From Gyrodactylus bullatarudis (lineage: Eukaryota; Platyhelminthes; Monogenea; Gyrodactylidea; Gyrodactylidae), in assembly GCA_012064415.1 (NCBI GenBank), contig SSNU01000070.1, forward strand, positions 1 to 64,000: DNA of 64,000 nucleotides, written 5' to 3'. Below the pieces are notes generated by a model. That model saw only the letters and a list, made by a program, of their open reading frames with translations. It ran no database searches and was not told where the DNA came from. Shown piece after piece: positions 1 to 11,868 of the stretch (its first letter is position 1; each line of letters begins with the position of its first letter). Position numbers and translations under genes: made by a program.

Positions 1-344
1 CTTTTGATAAGTTGTATTAAAATACCATCATTTTGATTTGTAATTGGTGATAAATATCCATGATTAGTCAAATTTTCCATTAATAAAAATCTCGAGGAGA
101 TTTGAAACTTGAGCTCAGACAAACAAAAAATGAATATACGAATCTCTCTCTTATTTCTGAAGATATTCATTAATTATTAAAAGACTAGTATTTCATGTCA
201 GAAAATTTTTAATGCAGAATTATTTAATCATTGATTTTTTAACTTTAGTTTTTTTTGTTTGAAGTGTATCTTTAAAAATTTTTAAATTTTTTAAAATCCT
301 TCTAGATTAATCTCAGTTTCACATTTGATTCTCGGGGCTAAAAC

Positions 345-1027
345 TTCGACAGCAAATTTTTTGGAAATCTCGATTTCATCAAAATTCGTAAATGTTAAAG
401 ATTTTTTGGAATCCTACACATGCTGCCCAATTTTACAAGTTGAAGATAAAAATTCTAAAAAAGAATTTTTTAATGAAAATATGTCATTTTTCAAATTTCG
501 ATTTGGCGCCGAATTCTCAATTTTTGGACTTTGAGATGAAAAATTTTGCTGATTTCAAAGTAAGAGTGTGATCAAAAGTTGATTTTCAGGATCACAATAA
601 GACAAGGAAGCCAATATCGAAAATAGATTTTTCGAAATTTTTTTAATTTTCTAGTAGTAAAAATGATCAAAAAAGGAAATTAGACTCCCAACTAAGATAT
701 GCATAAGAGCAGATTTAGCCTATTCGGCTCTCTTGTCTTATTGTGATCCTGAAAATCAACTTTTGACCACTCTCTTACTTTGAAATCAATAAAAGATTTC
801 AGTTCAAAGTACAAAATAATGGGATTTTGGCGCCAAATCGAAATTTGAAAAATGACCATATTTTTCATAAAAAAATTTTTTTTCTGAATTTTAATCTCCA
901 ACTTGTACAAGTGGACAACATGAGTAGGATTCCAAAAAACCTTATACGAATCATATACGAATTTTTGATGAAAAAATCGAGATTCACGTAAAAATCACAG
1001 ATTCCCAACTTCATATCAATTAGCTTT
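345..1027. repeat. Foldback-type palindromic repeat, family F3
   Basis: The two halves are imperfect reverse complements. The text after position 350 (ATCTCGATTT, GAATCC.AC, TGCTGCCC) reappears inverted at about 900-1000. The right terminus reads as AGCTAATTGATATGAAGT followed by TGGGAATC on the minus strand. Copies or parts recur near 2955, 27286, 31906, 35585 and 59018. No transposase is encoded; the short ORFs here are by-products of the repeat. Confidence 0.6.
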
Positions 1028-1769
1028 ATAAATATTTTTGATTAAAAAATGAGATTTTTATAAACACCATAAATTTTCGAAAATAATTTTAATAATTTAG
1101 ATCCATAGAGTTTACATTCTTTTTGTAATTTTTCCTGCTGCTTCAAAATGCATCTAATCAGATTTTTTTTATTGAAAGAATGTTTGAAATGTACCTATAT
1201 AATGAAACTTAATTGAATTTGTCAAACGAATCTTAATCCTTTTCATTCCTTAAGTCGACTTTTCAATCTTTTTTTGACAGAATACAGTGATCAGATCAGA
1301 AAATTAATCTTTTTGTTCTCTGAGATGTTTTGATAACTCATTTTTGATTGAGGCTCTACTGATGGACATAATAAGATATGAGATATCTTTATTTATTCCC
1401 TTTGGTATAACTGAACTGATATGTACGTATTTGACACATTGAAGAAAGTGAAATGAGGCTTGTAAGTGTGACTATTGTTGGTTGGTATAACCCGTTGTGA
1501 ATGTATGATTTTTACAAATAAAGCTAGTATATGAAGTTTAGAATTTTTAATATTTACAAAAATTAAAAATAATTTTTTAATCTAGGTCCTCTTTTAAGAG
1601 GAAAAAATCTGAAAAAAACTTTTCGTGGCGCCTAATTCACATTTTTTCGAACTTTGAGCCCAAAATTTCTGTTGATTTGATACAGTTTTTTTGTCAACAT
1701 TAGACAAGGAACCCGATTTCGGAGTAAAGTCTCAGGAGGAAAACATTTATTCATATTTAAGAGGAACAT
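1028..1769. other. AT-rich spacer, no gene seen
   Basis: No open frame of note, no recognisable domain and no clear repeat termini were seen. Positions 1560-1700 hold weak similarity to the internal part of the F3 foldback repeat. Confidence 0.4.
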
Positions 1770-1925
1770 TTATCGCAGATTATCTAGCAGTGTTCTTGGA
1801 AAGCCTCCCTCTCACATTTGCTGCATGTTGTTCTGGTTTTCCTGACTTTGTCTCTTGAAAAGAAAGCACAACGAGCTTTGCTTACAGGAAAAATTCTTTG
1901 TTTCTTGGACGGTGGGTGTACTGGC
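1770..1925 (-). pseudogene. piggyBac transposase C-terminal relic
   Basis: Reading the minus strand gives a basic segment (RKTRTT) followed by a Cys/His cluster CSKCEREAFQEHC, a stop codon, then IICDKC. That C-x2-C ... H-C ... C-x2-C arrangement, preceded by an HLPVHPPSKKQRIF-like stretch and an isolated RC, is the layout of the Cys-rich C-terminal domain of piggyBac transposases. The in-frame stop and the absence of the catalytic domain nearby mark it as dead. A second copy of the same Cys-rich tail lies at 35221-35316. Family assignment is by motif only. Confidence 0.65.
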
Positions 1926-2070
1926 AAGTGGTCGACTTATGAAATTCCCATGAGTTTCTCTGAAAGAGATTTCTAGAATATTTTTTTCTAGTTAGTATCA
2001 GGACATAACCTTTCTTGCTTAACGTAACAATAAAAACGTTTTAATTGAGTCACAGGTCAAATTTTACACC

Positions 2071-2470
2071 AATGTTACTTAGATCGAGTCCTAAATAAAA
2101 ATTAATTAATCATTGAGATATTCTCTTTAATTTAGGACAAATGAATTACAGATTATCTGTTTCCAATGAAGAACTCATTGTGAGGATTCAGAAGACAAGT
2201 GAATATTTAGTGATAAAGCTTATATTTCACCGGATCTCATCAGACTCTTACACCGGCTAGATATATTTACAATTTTAAACCTGATAAAATGTTTAATAAA
2301 ATCCTCTGATTGGTTCAATCGGATTTTAGCACAATAAAGGGGGAAGGAAGGATTGGTTGTTTGTCTCCTAAGTCGCAGGAGACACCAATGTTACTGATCG
2401 AGCCCTAAATAAAAATTAACTAATCATTGAGATATTCTCTTTAATTTAGAACAAATGAAATACAGATTGT
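2071..2470. repeat. Pair of ~87-bp direct repeats (possible LTR-type ends)
   Basis: Positions about 2071-2157 and 2384-2470 are similar direct repeats. Both begin ACCAATGTTACT, continue with a CCTAAATAAAAATTAA segment and a TTGAGATATTCTC segment, and end near ACAGATT. They are about 226 bp apart. A purine-rich run AAGGGGGAAGGAAGG lies just before the second copy. A TGTTA start and an upstream purine tract would fit LTR ends, but no LTR-element coding sequence is present, so this is only a possibility. Confidence 0.45.
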
Positions 2471-2954
2471 GCAGTAGTGGTTTATTTTCATCATCAACAG
2501 ACCATAAATAATACTCCTGGAATATTTGAAAGTAAAAAATTCACATTCTTAGAAATAAAGTTATACCCTCGGTATACGCTCTAAAAAATTTTCCAACTGC
2601 TAGTTACTTGATTTCATTGAAACTGGATTAACCGATGAATTTGCTTATTGGGGAGTGGTTAAAGTTTCAACTTTTAAGACTAAGACTTTTTCCCGTTTAA
2701 ATCAGATAAGTTTACATTGCTTGAGTAATATGGAATTGAATTCGGACGATTCAATGTTAGATAATATTATCTAAGATGATATAGTTTTTCAAAGTTATGA
2801 TTTATTACTTGCTTAGAAAGAACGAAACAGTCATTAAATTGATGAGACATACTTTTTTCAGTTTTTTTAATCAACTCTTGAGTTTAAAAATTGATTGAAA
2901 ATAAAAATTTAAAATTTTGAAAGAAGTAAAAGCTAAAAAGAAGACATAAAGTTC

Positions 2955-3375
2955 GTTGATATGAAGTAGGGAATCTATGATTTTTGATGAAATCTCGATT
3001 TTTTCATTAAAAATTTCGAACATGTTTAAGATTTTTTAGAATCCTAATCATGTTGCTTACTTTTACCAGTTGGATATAAAAATCTTAAGAAAAATATTTT
3101 TTTGAAAAATATGGCCATTTTTCAAATTTCGATTTTGAGCCAAAATTCCATTTTTTCGAACTTTGAACTGAAAATTTCTATTGATTCAAAGTAAGAGAGT
3201 GATCAAAAGAGGTTTTTCAGTATCAAAATTAGATAAGAAAGCTGACTAGCATCGTCAAATTACCGACAGTTATCCCATTTTTAAGAGATTTTGAGATATC
3301 GAAATTTCATTGATTTTGAACTAGAGAAAATGATCAAAAAGTCGAATTTCAGCTCTCAAACGATAATAAGGCTAT
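2955..3375. repeat. Foldback repeat F3, partial copy
   Basis: It starts with the F3 terminus (TTGATATGAAGTAGGGAATC) and runs through the shared ATCTCGATTTTTTCAT and GAATCCTAATCATGTTGC segments. It ends in the central F3 region near 3375 without the inverted right arm. Confidence 0.55.
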
Positions 3376-5500
3376 GCATCAGATAAGACTTAATATCAAT
3401 TAGCTTTAGATAAAAAAGCTCACATAGACAAGGGTAATTAAAAAATTTTATGAAGAATTTTATCTTCACCCACAAATCATTTTTTAAATTTTTATGGAAA
3501 ATATTTCTTGAACAGTATATCTGGTCACTGTTAGATAAGACCTTTTTTACTTAGGAATTCGAGTGAATTTTCAGATGTTTGTGAAAGATTACGCATAGCA
3601 TCTTGATTCAAGCGATAGATTTTTTCTAAAATAATTGGACATTTTCAGGATCACCGTTATGCTTGAAGGTTAACTTAATCAAATCGATTGTCAAATTTGG
3701 AAATTTTGGAAACATTTCTGTTCATAGTCACTTACTAGCAAAGTGCTATTAGATAATGTTTCATATGAGCTATAACTTGATGGGGATTTTCTTCACGCAC
3801 CTAGAAATTTGATTCTCTTATAGAATTGACAATTGCTTGTTATATTTCCAAGGACTTTAATTCGAGGTAAATAAATTTTCTCAAAACTCCATGGATTGTA
3901 GAAAAAATCAAAGGTCCTGGCATAATAATTACACGGGTAGTGATTTGGAAAAAAAATTTATAAGATCTTGATCAGGTTTTACTTTTCGAGAATAAAATTT
4001 CGTGCTGATTTCAGATCTGCTTTCAGAATTTCGCTAATTATCAAACATTTCATTGCCAATCAAGCTTGAATCCTGTTAAAATTCACTACATTATGGTATC
4101 AAAAATTCAGAGACAGGAATTATTTGAAATTTAGCATGATTTGAAAATACCGAATAAAATATTAATGAGAATGCATCACGAATACAGTTTAACATTGAGG
4201 AATGTATGTTTGGAAGAGCAATCATTATGGTAACCAACCAAGCAAAAGATCATACTTGAACGATTCTTTTCGATTATCCTTATTTATGGCCTGTGCTAAC
4301 AGGAGTTTTTCAATATTGTACATATTTGACATATTTTCAAATAAATTTCTAGATTACCTCAAAGTTTGCTTCACGTTTGAAAGATTCCATCCGCTTTCAT
4401 TTTATCAATAATTTTTATGCCTTATCTTTTATAGATAGATACGCAAAAATGCTGTTACCGAGTATGGTTTTTCGATAAAGGTTTCTTTCTATTTTCTCTT
4501 CGATTTCTGTGAGTGGTTTTGCTAAAATTCTTTCTTAATCTTTTATAGGAATTTATGGGCTCATTTCATCATGGTATTTAAAAAGTATACCAGGCCATCT
4601 TAGTAAATTCTCATCTTCATTTCAACTAGATTTAATTTTTATTATTCGTGTTATTGTTTTCATCATATACATGACGTCTATTCCTGTCAGATCTTATAAA
4701 CAGTGATAAGTAATATTTTTGGTCGATACATGATTTATTAATTAGCAAAAATTATTCAACTGAGCTGAAATCTACATCAATCTCGATCCTCATGATTCTA
4801 CAATGGAATCAAACGCTGATATTTTTAGCTGAATTATCTTCAAATTTAATTACAACGCAATAAAAAATTTGAAAAAAAGCCATCTTTTTCACTGTAATGG
4901 AATTTTGTTTTAGAAATAATCAAGATAAACAAGTCTCCATGGAAATCATTGAGTGCAAAAGAACGAATCCTTGAACATTGACAAATACTTTTTGATCTGA
5001 TTATTGTCACTAGGATGAATTGAAATGAATAATTTCTCCACTAATTAGTTCTAATCATTTCTCAGTGATGGAATCAGTTATTAGTTCTTGGAAAATTATA
5101 ATCGTTAATCAGGTCTTGTACTCAAATTTACCTATGTTTTGTACATTTTTTTATTCATTTTCAAAAAAGAGAATATTTAAAGTTGTACAATTTAATAAGC
5201 AAAATTATCCAAAATCGAATAAGTCTTCCAAAGATAATTTCTTACTATTTTACAATTATCTAAATTACCAAAATATGATTTACCTAACTGTATGAATATA
5301 GTCAGTGAATTTTTTCTGTTGGAAAATAAATCTGTATTGAAAAATAGATAATTTGTACAATATAGAATATAGAAATAAGTAATCTGGATTATTTATGTAA
5401 GCATCTATGAATAAAAATGTTCGAATGGTAATCAATATGGCAATTCGAGTCTATTAGTTAGTAACTTTGTAGTGGATGTAAAAAGGTCATTAAAAAATCA
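3376..5500. other. AT-rich intergenic stretch, no gene seen
   Basis: Two short open frames (4202-4411 and 5065-5295, plus strand) show no domain or coding character. Positions 4602-4628 match the terminus of foldback family F2 (AATTCTCATCTTCATTTCAA), so an old repeat end lies here. Nothing else was recognised. Confidence 0.45.
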
Positions 5501-5504
5501 TTCT

Positions 5505-5860
5505 GGAATTTTAATCTAGGTCAGGATATAAAAGAGAAATCGAGTTATCAATTTAAGAGCGAATATGGCTCATAATGGTCTTTAAAGAGGTAAGGTTATC
5601 ACAGTTCATATTTATCCTTAAAGATGAACGTAAAAAGTGTTTATCGTAGGATACACTTCTTAAGGAATAGAAGAGGATTCAATGAATTTTTTTACAATAG
5701 AAGCTTCTAACCCAAAGAGGGCTAAGACCGAAGACCAAAATGCGAGAATTGTAGGATTCCAGGTCTGGATAGACCCAATATAAGAAAGAAGCTTGGATTC
5801 TTTCTAAATCAAGGGCTTGAGTATGGGTCAGGTTCGTGAGAAGTGGAGCAAAATAATCAA
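5505..5860 (-). pseudogene. LINE 3'-end relic (ORF2 C-terminus)
   Basis: The minus-strand sequence parallels the LINE fragments at 10379-10670 and 11677-11960. It contains segments for a PLWVR-like motif, a SLRR-like motif, a CDNL-like motif and a HIRSK-like motif, broken by frameshifts and stops. These are the conserved C-terminal motifs of the ORF2 protein at 42363-45014. It is degenerate and not translatable in one frame. Confidence 0.6.
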
Positions 5861-6254
5861 AGTTATTCAGGAATAAGAATTTGTAGGCCTCAAGTCTTAG
5901 ATTGGGCGTTTTAGAGAATTTTAAAATGGCAAATATTGATTTTGGAGAGATTTGAAAATAGATCTATTTTTAATTTAGAGTTGATACCGAAACCTAGATC
6001 TAAGTTAAAGGAGAGGAAGTAGAAGAGATTCAAGGAGGGTTGCAGGGAGACCCAATGGGAGCATTATTTTGCCTATATCTAATATACCATTTGTAAGTCT
6101 ATTTCGTACAATAAAAGAATCAATTTCATTTATTTGCATTTAAATTTCATGTAACAAAACTTTCAATTTAGTAGTGTTATTGAAATTTACATATCGCACT
6201 CTGTTACATAGGAAGAATTTTAAAATATTTATTGCATAAGGATCAACTTTTCTG

Positions 6255-6480
6255 TATTTAAGAGAATTTTAGTTTATCAAACGCCTTAGAAATATCCAAT
6301 GGATCACTATAAAGTAGTTATTTTTAAGCAAGGACGAGGAGTAGTTTAAAAAGGCAAGCATTTTACTTAAGGTGTTTTTGCCAGCTAAGAATCCATATTG
6401 ATAGATAACTAGAAAAGGGACTAGGTAGGCAACAGATTTCGTTAGTAATGAACCTATCAAGGATCGATAAGAAATGCATT
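6255..6480 (-). pseudogene. LINE reverse-transcriptase relic (motif A region)
   Basis: The minus-strand frame 6460-6269 reads YGFLAGKNTLSKMLAFLNYS, matching HAFLPGKSTCSNLLDFLNYS of the intact LINE (ORF2 residues 509-528). A neighbouring frame continues DISKAFDKLKFS, the RT motif A region, so at least one frameshift separates the pieces. It probably belongs to the same decayed minus-strand LINE insertion as 5505-5860, with the middle replaced or scrambled. Confidence 0.65.
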
Positions 6481-6629
6481 ATGAAACATCGTAAATTGAT
6501 CCTTTAATAAAACTTTTATATCATGATCGAATTAAATTTTTAGAATTATTTTTCTTTCGTCTATAGTCAAAATCTACAACATTTTTTAAACATATTTTTA
6601 GAAAGGATTTTTCCAACTTAACTACACCT

Positions 6630-7342
6630 AATATGAAGATAGGAATTTATGATTTTTACAAGATTCTTAAATTTTTTCATCAAGAAATCAAATTTGAATA
6701 AGATTTTTTGAAATCTAGATCATGAGGCCCTTTTTTCAGGATACAGGGAAAAAAATTAGAAAAAATTCAATTTTTAAGAAAAACACGATAAATTTGAAAT
6801 CTTTAAGTAGTGCCATAATTCCATTTTTTTAAACTTTGAGTTGAAAATTTTTATTGATTTCAATTTGAGAGAGTGATCAAAAGTTGAGTTTTACGACTAG
6901 ACAAAGAAATCAAATATGCTAAATCTGGTTTTGAGAATAATCATGAAAAAATTAAATTTTGAATTTTTGATCATTTTCCCTACTTGAAAGTCGATGAAGA
7001 AAAGATCCCTGAAAAATGAGGAATTTAGCAAAATTTTTACGATGATAATCGGTTTTTTTGTCTAACTTCGATCCTAGAATTCTACTTTTGATCACTCCCT
7101 CACATTGAAATCAATAAAAATTTTCAACTCAAAGTTCAAAAAAATGGGATTCCAGCGCTACTTAAAGATTTCAAATTTGCCGTGTTTTCCTTAAAAATTG
7201 ATTTTTTCTAATTTTTTTTCTCCGTATCGTAAAAGAGGGCCTTATAATCTAGACTTCAAAAAATCTTGATCAAATTCGATTTATTGATGGAAAAATCAAG
7301 AATTTTGTAAAAACCATAAATTTCCATCTTCATATTAACTAG
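6630..7342. repeat. Foldback-type palindrome, family F1 (near-complete copy)
   Basis: Arms of about 300 bp read as imperfect reverse complements around a centre near 6980. The left end has AATATGAAGATAGGAATTTA and the right end TTTCCATCTTCATATTAACT. Landmarks repeated in both arms include the TCTAGATCATGAGGCCC-like and CAAAAGTTGAGTTTTA-like segments. Other copies: 22552-22708, 23936-24222, 52004-52446, 57425-58147. No protein is encoded. Confidence 0.7.
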
Positions 7343-8831
7343 CTTTAAAATTGGACCGTTTTTCGAATTTCAAAATTTTTATTGGTTTCAATGATTTGAA
7401 GCAGCTAAATGCAGATATTTGCAGGTTTACGTAAAAATCATGAATTCCCATATTCACCGAGAATAGCATTTTATATTTGTTGTAAGGTACATTTTTAATT
7501 TTTGATGATCAATACCTAATGTACATTAGAATGATTAGAGACATTTTAGCTTATAAAATAAGAGGAAAAATCTATAAAGCTAGTCTTGATTTATTATAAA
7601 TACATCTTCTTTTGTTCGTTTGAAAAAAATTAAGATACAGTCAATAACCAAGAGAGAAACAAGAATAGTGGAATGACAAATCAGACGTAACTTCTCAAAA
7701 ATAGTGGAATGATATGGTGTATTCGAAGGTATATAAGGCAATTTCATACCCTCACACACATCCATGTGTTTGACTCAGAATCTTAACATTGAAGTATAGG
7801 GAGGGTAATTATGATTAAGTCGTATGCAATGAAACCAGTAATTAGCTATTGAAGTTAATTTTTTAACATTACAAAATAGAAAACAAGAGAGTACATGTTT
7901 TTCAAGGTTTATGATATGAGTCATATCTTATTTTTCATTATTTTGTGTAAAATTGATAGAGTACTTTTTTCCATCTTGGATCAACTGGTCAGGATGAAAA
8001 TATTTTCTTCTGTGTTCATTATTTCGAATCAGTGAGGCTAGCTGTACATTATAATGTACTGTATAATTATACAGTGTATAATGATGGAAGAGTGCTTATC
8101 GGAGGTGTTTTTATGCTTATTCATTTTCCTTGTAGAAAATAGTATTATCAAGCAAAAGTTGAAGTATTATTCTTGATTACTAATCAGTAATTATAATTAT
8201 AATAAATAACCTGATTAGTGTGGCATACATTTCAGATGCCATTTCTTCTCTCAACTTGACAGGTCAGTAATCAAGATTAAATTTATAATTTATCTTATTA
8301 TTACTAATAATTATTATAATTTATTAGGGATAAAAAAGATAAGAAATTAAACAATTCGAATTTTCCGCGATGGAAAATTATTCAAAATTACAAAAATAGG
8401 CTAAATTCAAAAAATTTTGTTTTTTCAGATATTGAAAAATATTAGCCAGTCATAAAAATCCGATTTTTTAAACGATGTAAAGCTATCGTTGATATGAATA
8501 TGGAAATTCTATTGATGGATTCTATTGACATTGTGAAGATAGTCAGCAGTTTTTCTGTTAGAGAATCGTGAACAAGATAGTATAAAAGATGAAGCTGAAT
8601 AATTGAAAAGAATCTTTTCTATTAGAAAATAATGAATAAATATTTGAAAATATTCCCCGCTAAATATTTATAGTGTACTGTATTCCTAATTTATAGTTCT
8701 AGGTCTATGAGAAGAGAACTTTTCATTACCTGATATAGATCAGGATATATGATATAATTAGAGTATGTCATATTAACAGCGATTCAATTAATCGACGCAT
8801 ACTCAGTAGGGATAGATTTTTCAATTCTAAT
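7343..8831. other. AT-rich spacer without recognised gene
   Basis: A small palindrome around 8045-8090 (GTACATTATAATGTAC and following) and a stretch at 7740-7860 that resembles 19110-19180 (CATCCATGT, TTAACTCA-like, GAAGTAT) are the only structure noted. The minus open frame at 7580-7765 has no recognisable content. Confidence 0.4.
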
Positions 8832-9311
8832 ATGTTTTCAATAAAAAAATTCTGTTTTTCGTCTAATATAAGATTAAAAGCTTACAAATCACTCATACTC
8901 CCTCTCTTTGATTATATTTTTCCAATCTTCCAACCTGAAATTAATAATTCTCAATGTTTGGAAATTGAAAGGATCCAATATAGATTCTTACATTCTATTT
9001 TCCCTCACCTTGACTCCTATAATGCACTCATTTCTGTCTCAGGGCTTCAACCACTCTGGGAACGCAGATATGAATTTGTGGTAAAAAAATTTACAGAATC
9101 TTACACCACATTACAAAGTAGCTACCATTTCCGTAAGGTAAGATTTGAAGCTAATTTTCTATTGTCTACATTTAATACTATTTACTCAAAATTCGAATTG
9201 GCCAAGTGTGAAAATCTTACGAATTTAAAATTAATAATGTCCCATATAAGATCCAATTTAGACTATTCCATGTCTCTTCTTTATTCTCATCTTCAAAAGC
9301 CAGATGATTAA
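8832..9311 (+). pseudogene. 5'-truncated LINE, ORF2 C-terminal 159 aa
   Basis: The 159-residue frame aligns along its length with the last ~155 residues of the LINE ORF2 at 42363-45014. Shared features are LKAYKS near the start, an FDY motif, IQ(Y/F)RF, PHLDSYN, a G-(L/M)-(Q/E)-P-(L/I)-W motif, and the closing IRS-LDYS-LL motif. The RT catalytic core is missing, as in typical 5'-truncated LINE insertions. The sequence after the stop ends in AATAAATTTGTCTAACAAAA near 9460, a plausible 3' end. The C-terminal domain is conserved in this LINE group, but its biochemical role is not evident from sequence. Confidence 0.8.
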
Positions 9312-9485
9312 CGAATTTCTTACAGACTTATTCGCATTTTATTTTTTATTTTTAAGCAAATTGCTTTGCCCACAAAACTAGATATTGACAATTATAAAAA
9401 TTTATGAACAGATTTACATTTTATTTTATATATTTATATTTTCTTTCAAAAATAAATTTGTCTAACAAAAAAAATGTTCAATTTA

Positions 9486-9669
9486 CAGTAAAAATATTTC
9501 TATTGAAACATCTTATTTTTATTGAAACACGAATATTTACCCCCTAATTAAGTATTATTTATCTCGACCTATCTAAATGTATAGAAATCACTTGCTGCAT
9601 TCTGATTGGTCGAGGCAATACTTAATTAGGAGGTAAATATTCGTGTTTCAATAGAAATATTTTTACTGT
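9486..9669. mobile_element. Tc1/mariner-type MITE (184 bp)
   Basis: The ends are inverted: CAGTAAAAATATTTCTATTG at the left and its complement ending ATATTTTTACTG at the right. TA dinucleotides flank both sides (9484-9485 and 9670-9671), the usual Tc1/mariner target duplication. The interior also pairs (AATTAAGTATT against AATACTTAATT). It has no coding capacity. A second copy is at 51449-51656. Confidence 0.8.
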
Positions 9670-9676
9670 AATTTTC

Positions 9677-10104
9677 CCTAGGAAAAAATTTGGTTCTAAT
9701 TATATAAATATTTTGAGCTTGCTGACTCGAAGTCATGGTAGTGTTAAGAACGAACGAAGGATTATTGGTGAATAAAGCTTTATTTTCGTCGGTTCTCTTC
9801 AGACCAAACACCGACTTTAGATATATTTATATGCATGCAAGATTAAGGAACATTATAAAATCTGACGAATAGCAATTAATCATCCAAGATTGACCAATGG
9901 GGGTTGAGTGTGCTCATACTCTTGGGACTGTGAGGAATACATCTATTGTCTGATTGTTAGTTGGTTTTCTCTGTTTCCCCTTTCTTTTTTGTTGCTTAGG
10001 TGATGTCGACAGATTTCTTTTTCGTGATGGAGTAGGGGCTTGTACTTCTGGCGGAGAAAAAAAAATCCCTAGGAAAAAATTTGGTTCGAATTATATAAAT
10101 TTTT
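9677..10104. repeat. 38-bp direct repeat pair
   Basis: The segment CCCTAGGAAAAAATTTGGTT plus a following AATTATATAAAT occurs at about 9677-9712 and again at 10066-10104. It flanks about 350 bp with no recognised gene. The intervening sequence includes a pyrimidine-rich stretch near 9965-10000 that could act as a splice acceptor, but no exon is supported. Confidence 0.5.
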
Positions 10105-10474
10105 ATTCAAAATTATTTTCTGTTAAAGTGGCAAAAGTTTAAAATTTCTATTGTTAATGGCATTGTCTGAGTGATAAAACTGTTTATATCATCTAATGGA
10201 CAACAATTTATATTTCATCAGAAAGACATGCTGGTGATATCGGAATTTGATGATCGTGTATAATCTCATCAAAATTAACTACACTTGTCTCATTCGAATA
10301 ATCCAATTTCTGGTTAGAGAACACAAGTATGCTACGAGATATATAATGTATTACTCAGGCACGTGATTTAGAAAGAATCCAAGCCTGCTTCTTGATTCTT
10401 ATAATTTTGGTCTCAGGTCTGAACCCTCTATGGGTTAGAAGGTTATAGTAAAAAATTTTATTGAATCCTCTTCT

Positions 10475-10666
10475 ATGATTGAGCATGTGTATTCCTTAAG
10501 AAGAATAGCTTATAATAAACATTTCCTACTCTCAGCTTTTAACATGATTAAAGATAAATGTGACATTATGAACTGTGATAATCTTCACTCTATAAAGACC
10601 ATCAGGAGTCATATTCGCTCTAAAATAGACTATTCTATTACTCTATTATATCCCGATCTTCACTAA
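10475..10666 (+). pseudogene. LINE ORF2 C-terminal fragment (left arm)
   Basis: This 63-residue open frame ends in SHIRSKIDYSITLLYPDLH and includes MNCDNLHSIKTI. It matches the last part of the LINE ORF2 (CDNLYDLKTI ... LDYSYTLL). Upstream sequence from about 10379 continues the homology in broken frames (PLWVR-like segment). It is a dead 3' fragment and is duplicated exactly at 11677-11868. Confidence 0.75.
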
Positions 10667-10953
10667 AATTCCCGAATGATTATTGTAAAAATTTTGAGAT
10701 TAACATGCCAGTTACAATTTAAAAACTGATTTAATAGTCTCATGTGCGATATTTTAAAGATCACTCATCCAGTTATTTTTGTTTTTTCAAGAAAACTAGA
10801 TTAAAATTTTTATTTATTTTTCATATTTTTCATTGTGCATATTTATCTATCTGTATAATCAGTCTCTTTGTCATCTTCTAATTCAATATCTGAGTGATCT
10901 GGATTTGGTTAATGAATAAATTGGGCCATTTCTTGTTTTCCTTATATCAAATT

Positions 10954-11110
10954 GCCCGGTGTGGCGCAGTATTATCTCTCTCACCTCTCATTCGGACCCT
11001 CTTACTCTCGATCCTAGGTTCAAACCCTCCCACACCGGGCACATTGAACACTATTTCCCTGTTCCCTTATTTGTACAAATCAATATAAGTGTTTCAATTT
11101 CAAAAAAAAA
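10954..11110 (+). mobile_element. tRNA-headed SINE, copy S1
   Basis: The head (10954-11041) starts GCCCGGTGTGG and ends CCACACCGGGC, an 11-bp complementary stem. It contains an A-box-like TGGCGCAGTATTA and a B-box GGTTCAAACCC, the internal RNA polymerase III promoter layout. The tail carries CATTGAACACTATTTCCCTG, then a TTTGTACAA element, and ends TTTCAAAAAAAA. D-loop and anticodon arms are degenerate, so this is a tRNA-derived SINE and not a working tRNA gene. Other copies: 12888-16587 (split), 45945-46089, 58905-59016. Confidence 0.75.
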
Positions 11111-11676
11111 TTCACTTTCCATATCGTTGATTACCGATCGGTCGTATACGACCTCAATTTAAAACCGAAATAACTTCTACGGAACCAATCATATTCAAGT
11201 GTACAGAATAGATTCATGTAGTTGAACTAATGATGATTATAATTAAAAAAAACCAAAAGAATTTGATGAGTATCTTGGACGATGATTAGGCCAGTAACTG
11301 GCAACTTAGGATCAAAATGACATTCAGAGAAAAGGGACTAATATTTCACAAATTACCATTCATAATAATAATACTGCGCCACACCGGGCAATTTGATATA
11401 AGGAAAACAAGAAATGGCCCAATTTATTCATTAACCAAATCCAGATCACTCAGATATTGAATTAGAAGATGACAAAGAGACTGATTATACAGATAGATAA
11501 ATATGCACAATGAAAAATATGAAAAATAAATAAAAATTTTAATCTAGTTTTCTTGAAAAAACAAAAATAACTGGATGAGTGATCTTTAAAATATCGCACA
11601 TGAGACTATTAAATCAGTTTTTAAATTGTAACTGGCATGTTAATCTCAAAATTTTTACAATAATCATTCGGGAATT

Positions 11677-11868
11677 TTAGTGAAGATCGGGATATAATAG
11701 AGTAATAGAATAGTCTATTTTAGAGCGAATATGACTCCTGATGGTCTTTATAGAGTGAAGATTATCACAGTTCATAATGTCACATTTATCTTTAATCATG
11801 TTAAAAGCTGAGAGTAGGAAATGTTTATTATAAGCTATTCTTCTTAAGGAATACACATGCTCAATCAT
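11677..11868 (-). pseudogene. LINE ORF2 C-terminal fragment (right arm)
   Basis: The protein fragment is identical to the one at 10475-10666, on the opposite strand, because it lies in the other arm of the inverted duplication. It has the same CDNL and HIRSK-DYS motifs and is not a functional gene. Confidence 0.75.

Noticed and set aside
10954..11041. Functional tRNA gene
   Set aside because: It has A- and B-box-like sequences and a long end stem. The stem is 11 bp, the D and anticodon arms do not fold canonically, and the same head is followed by the same tail at several loci, so it is a SINE head.
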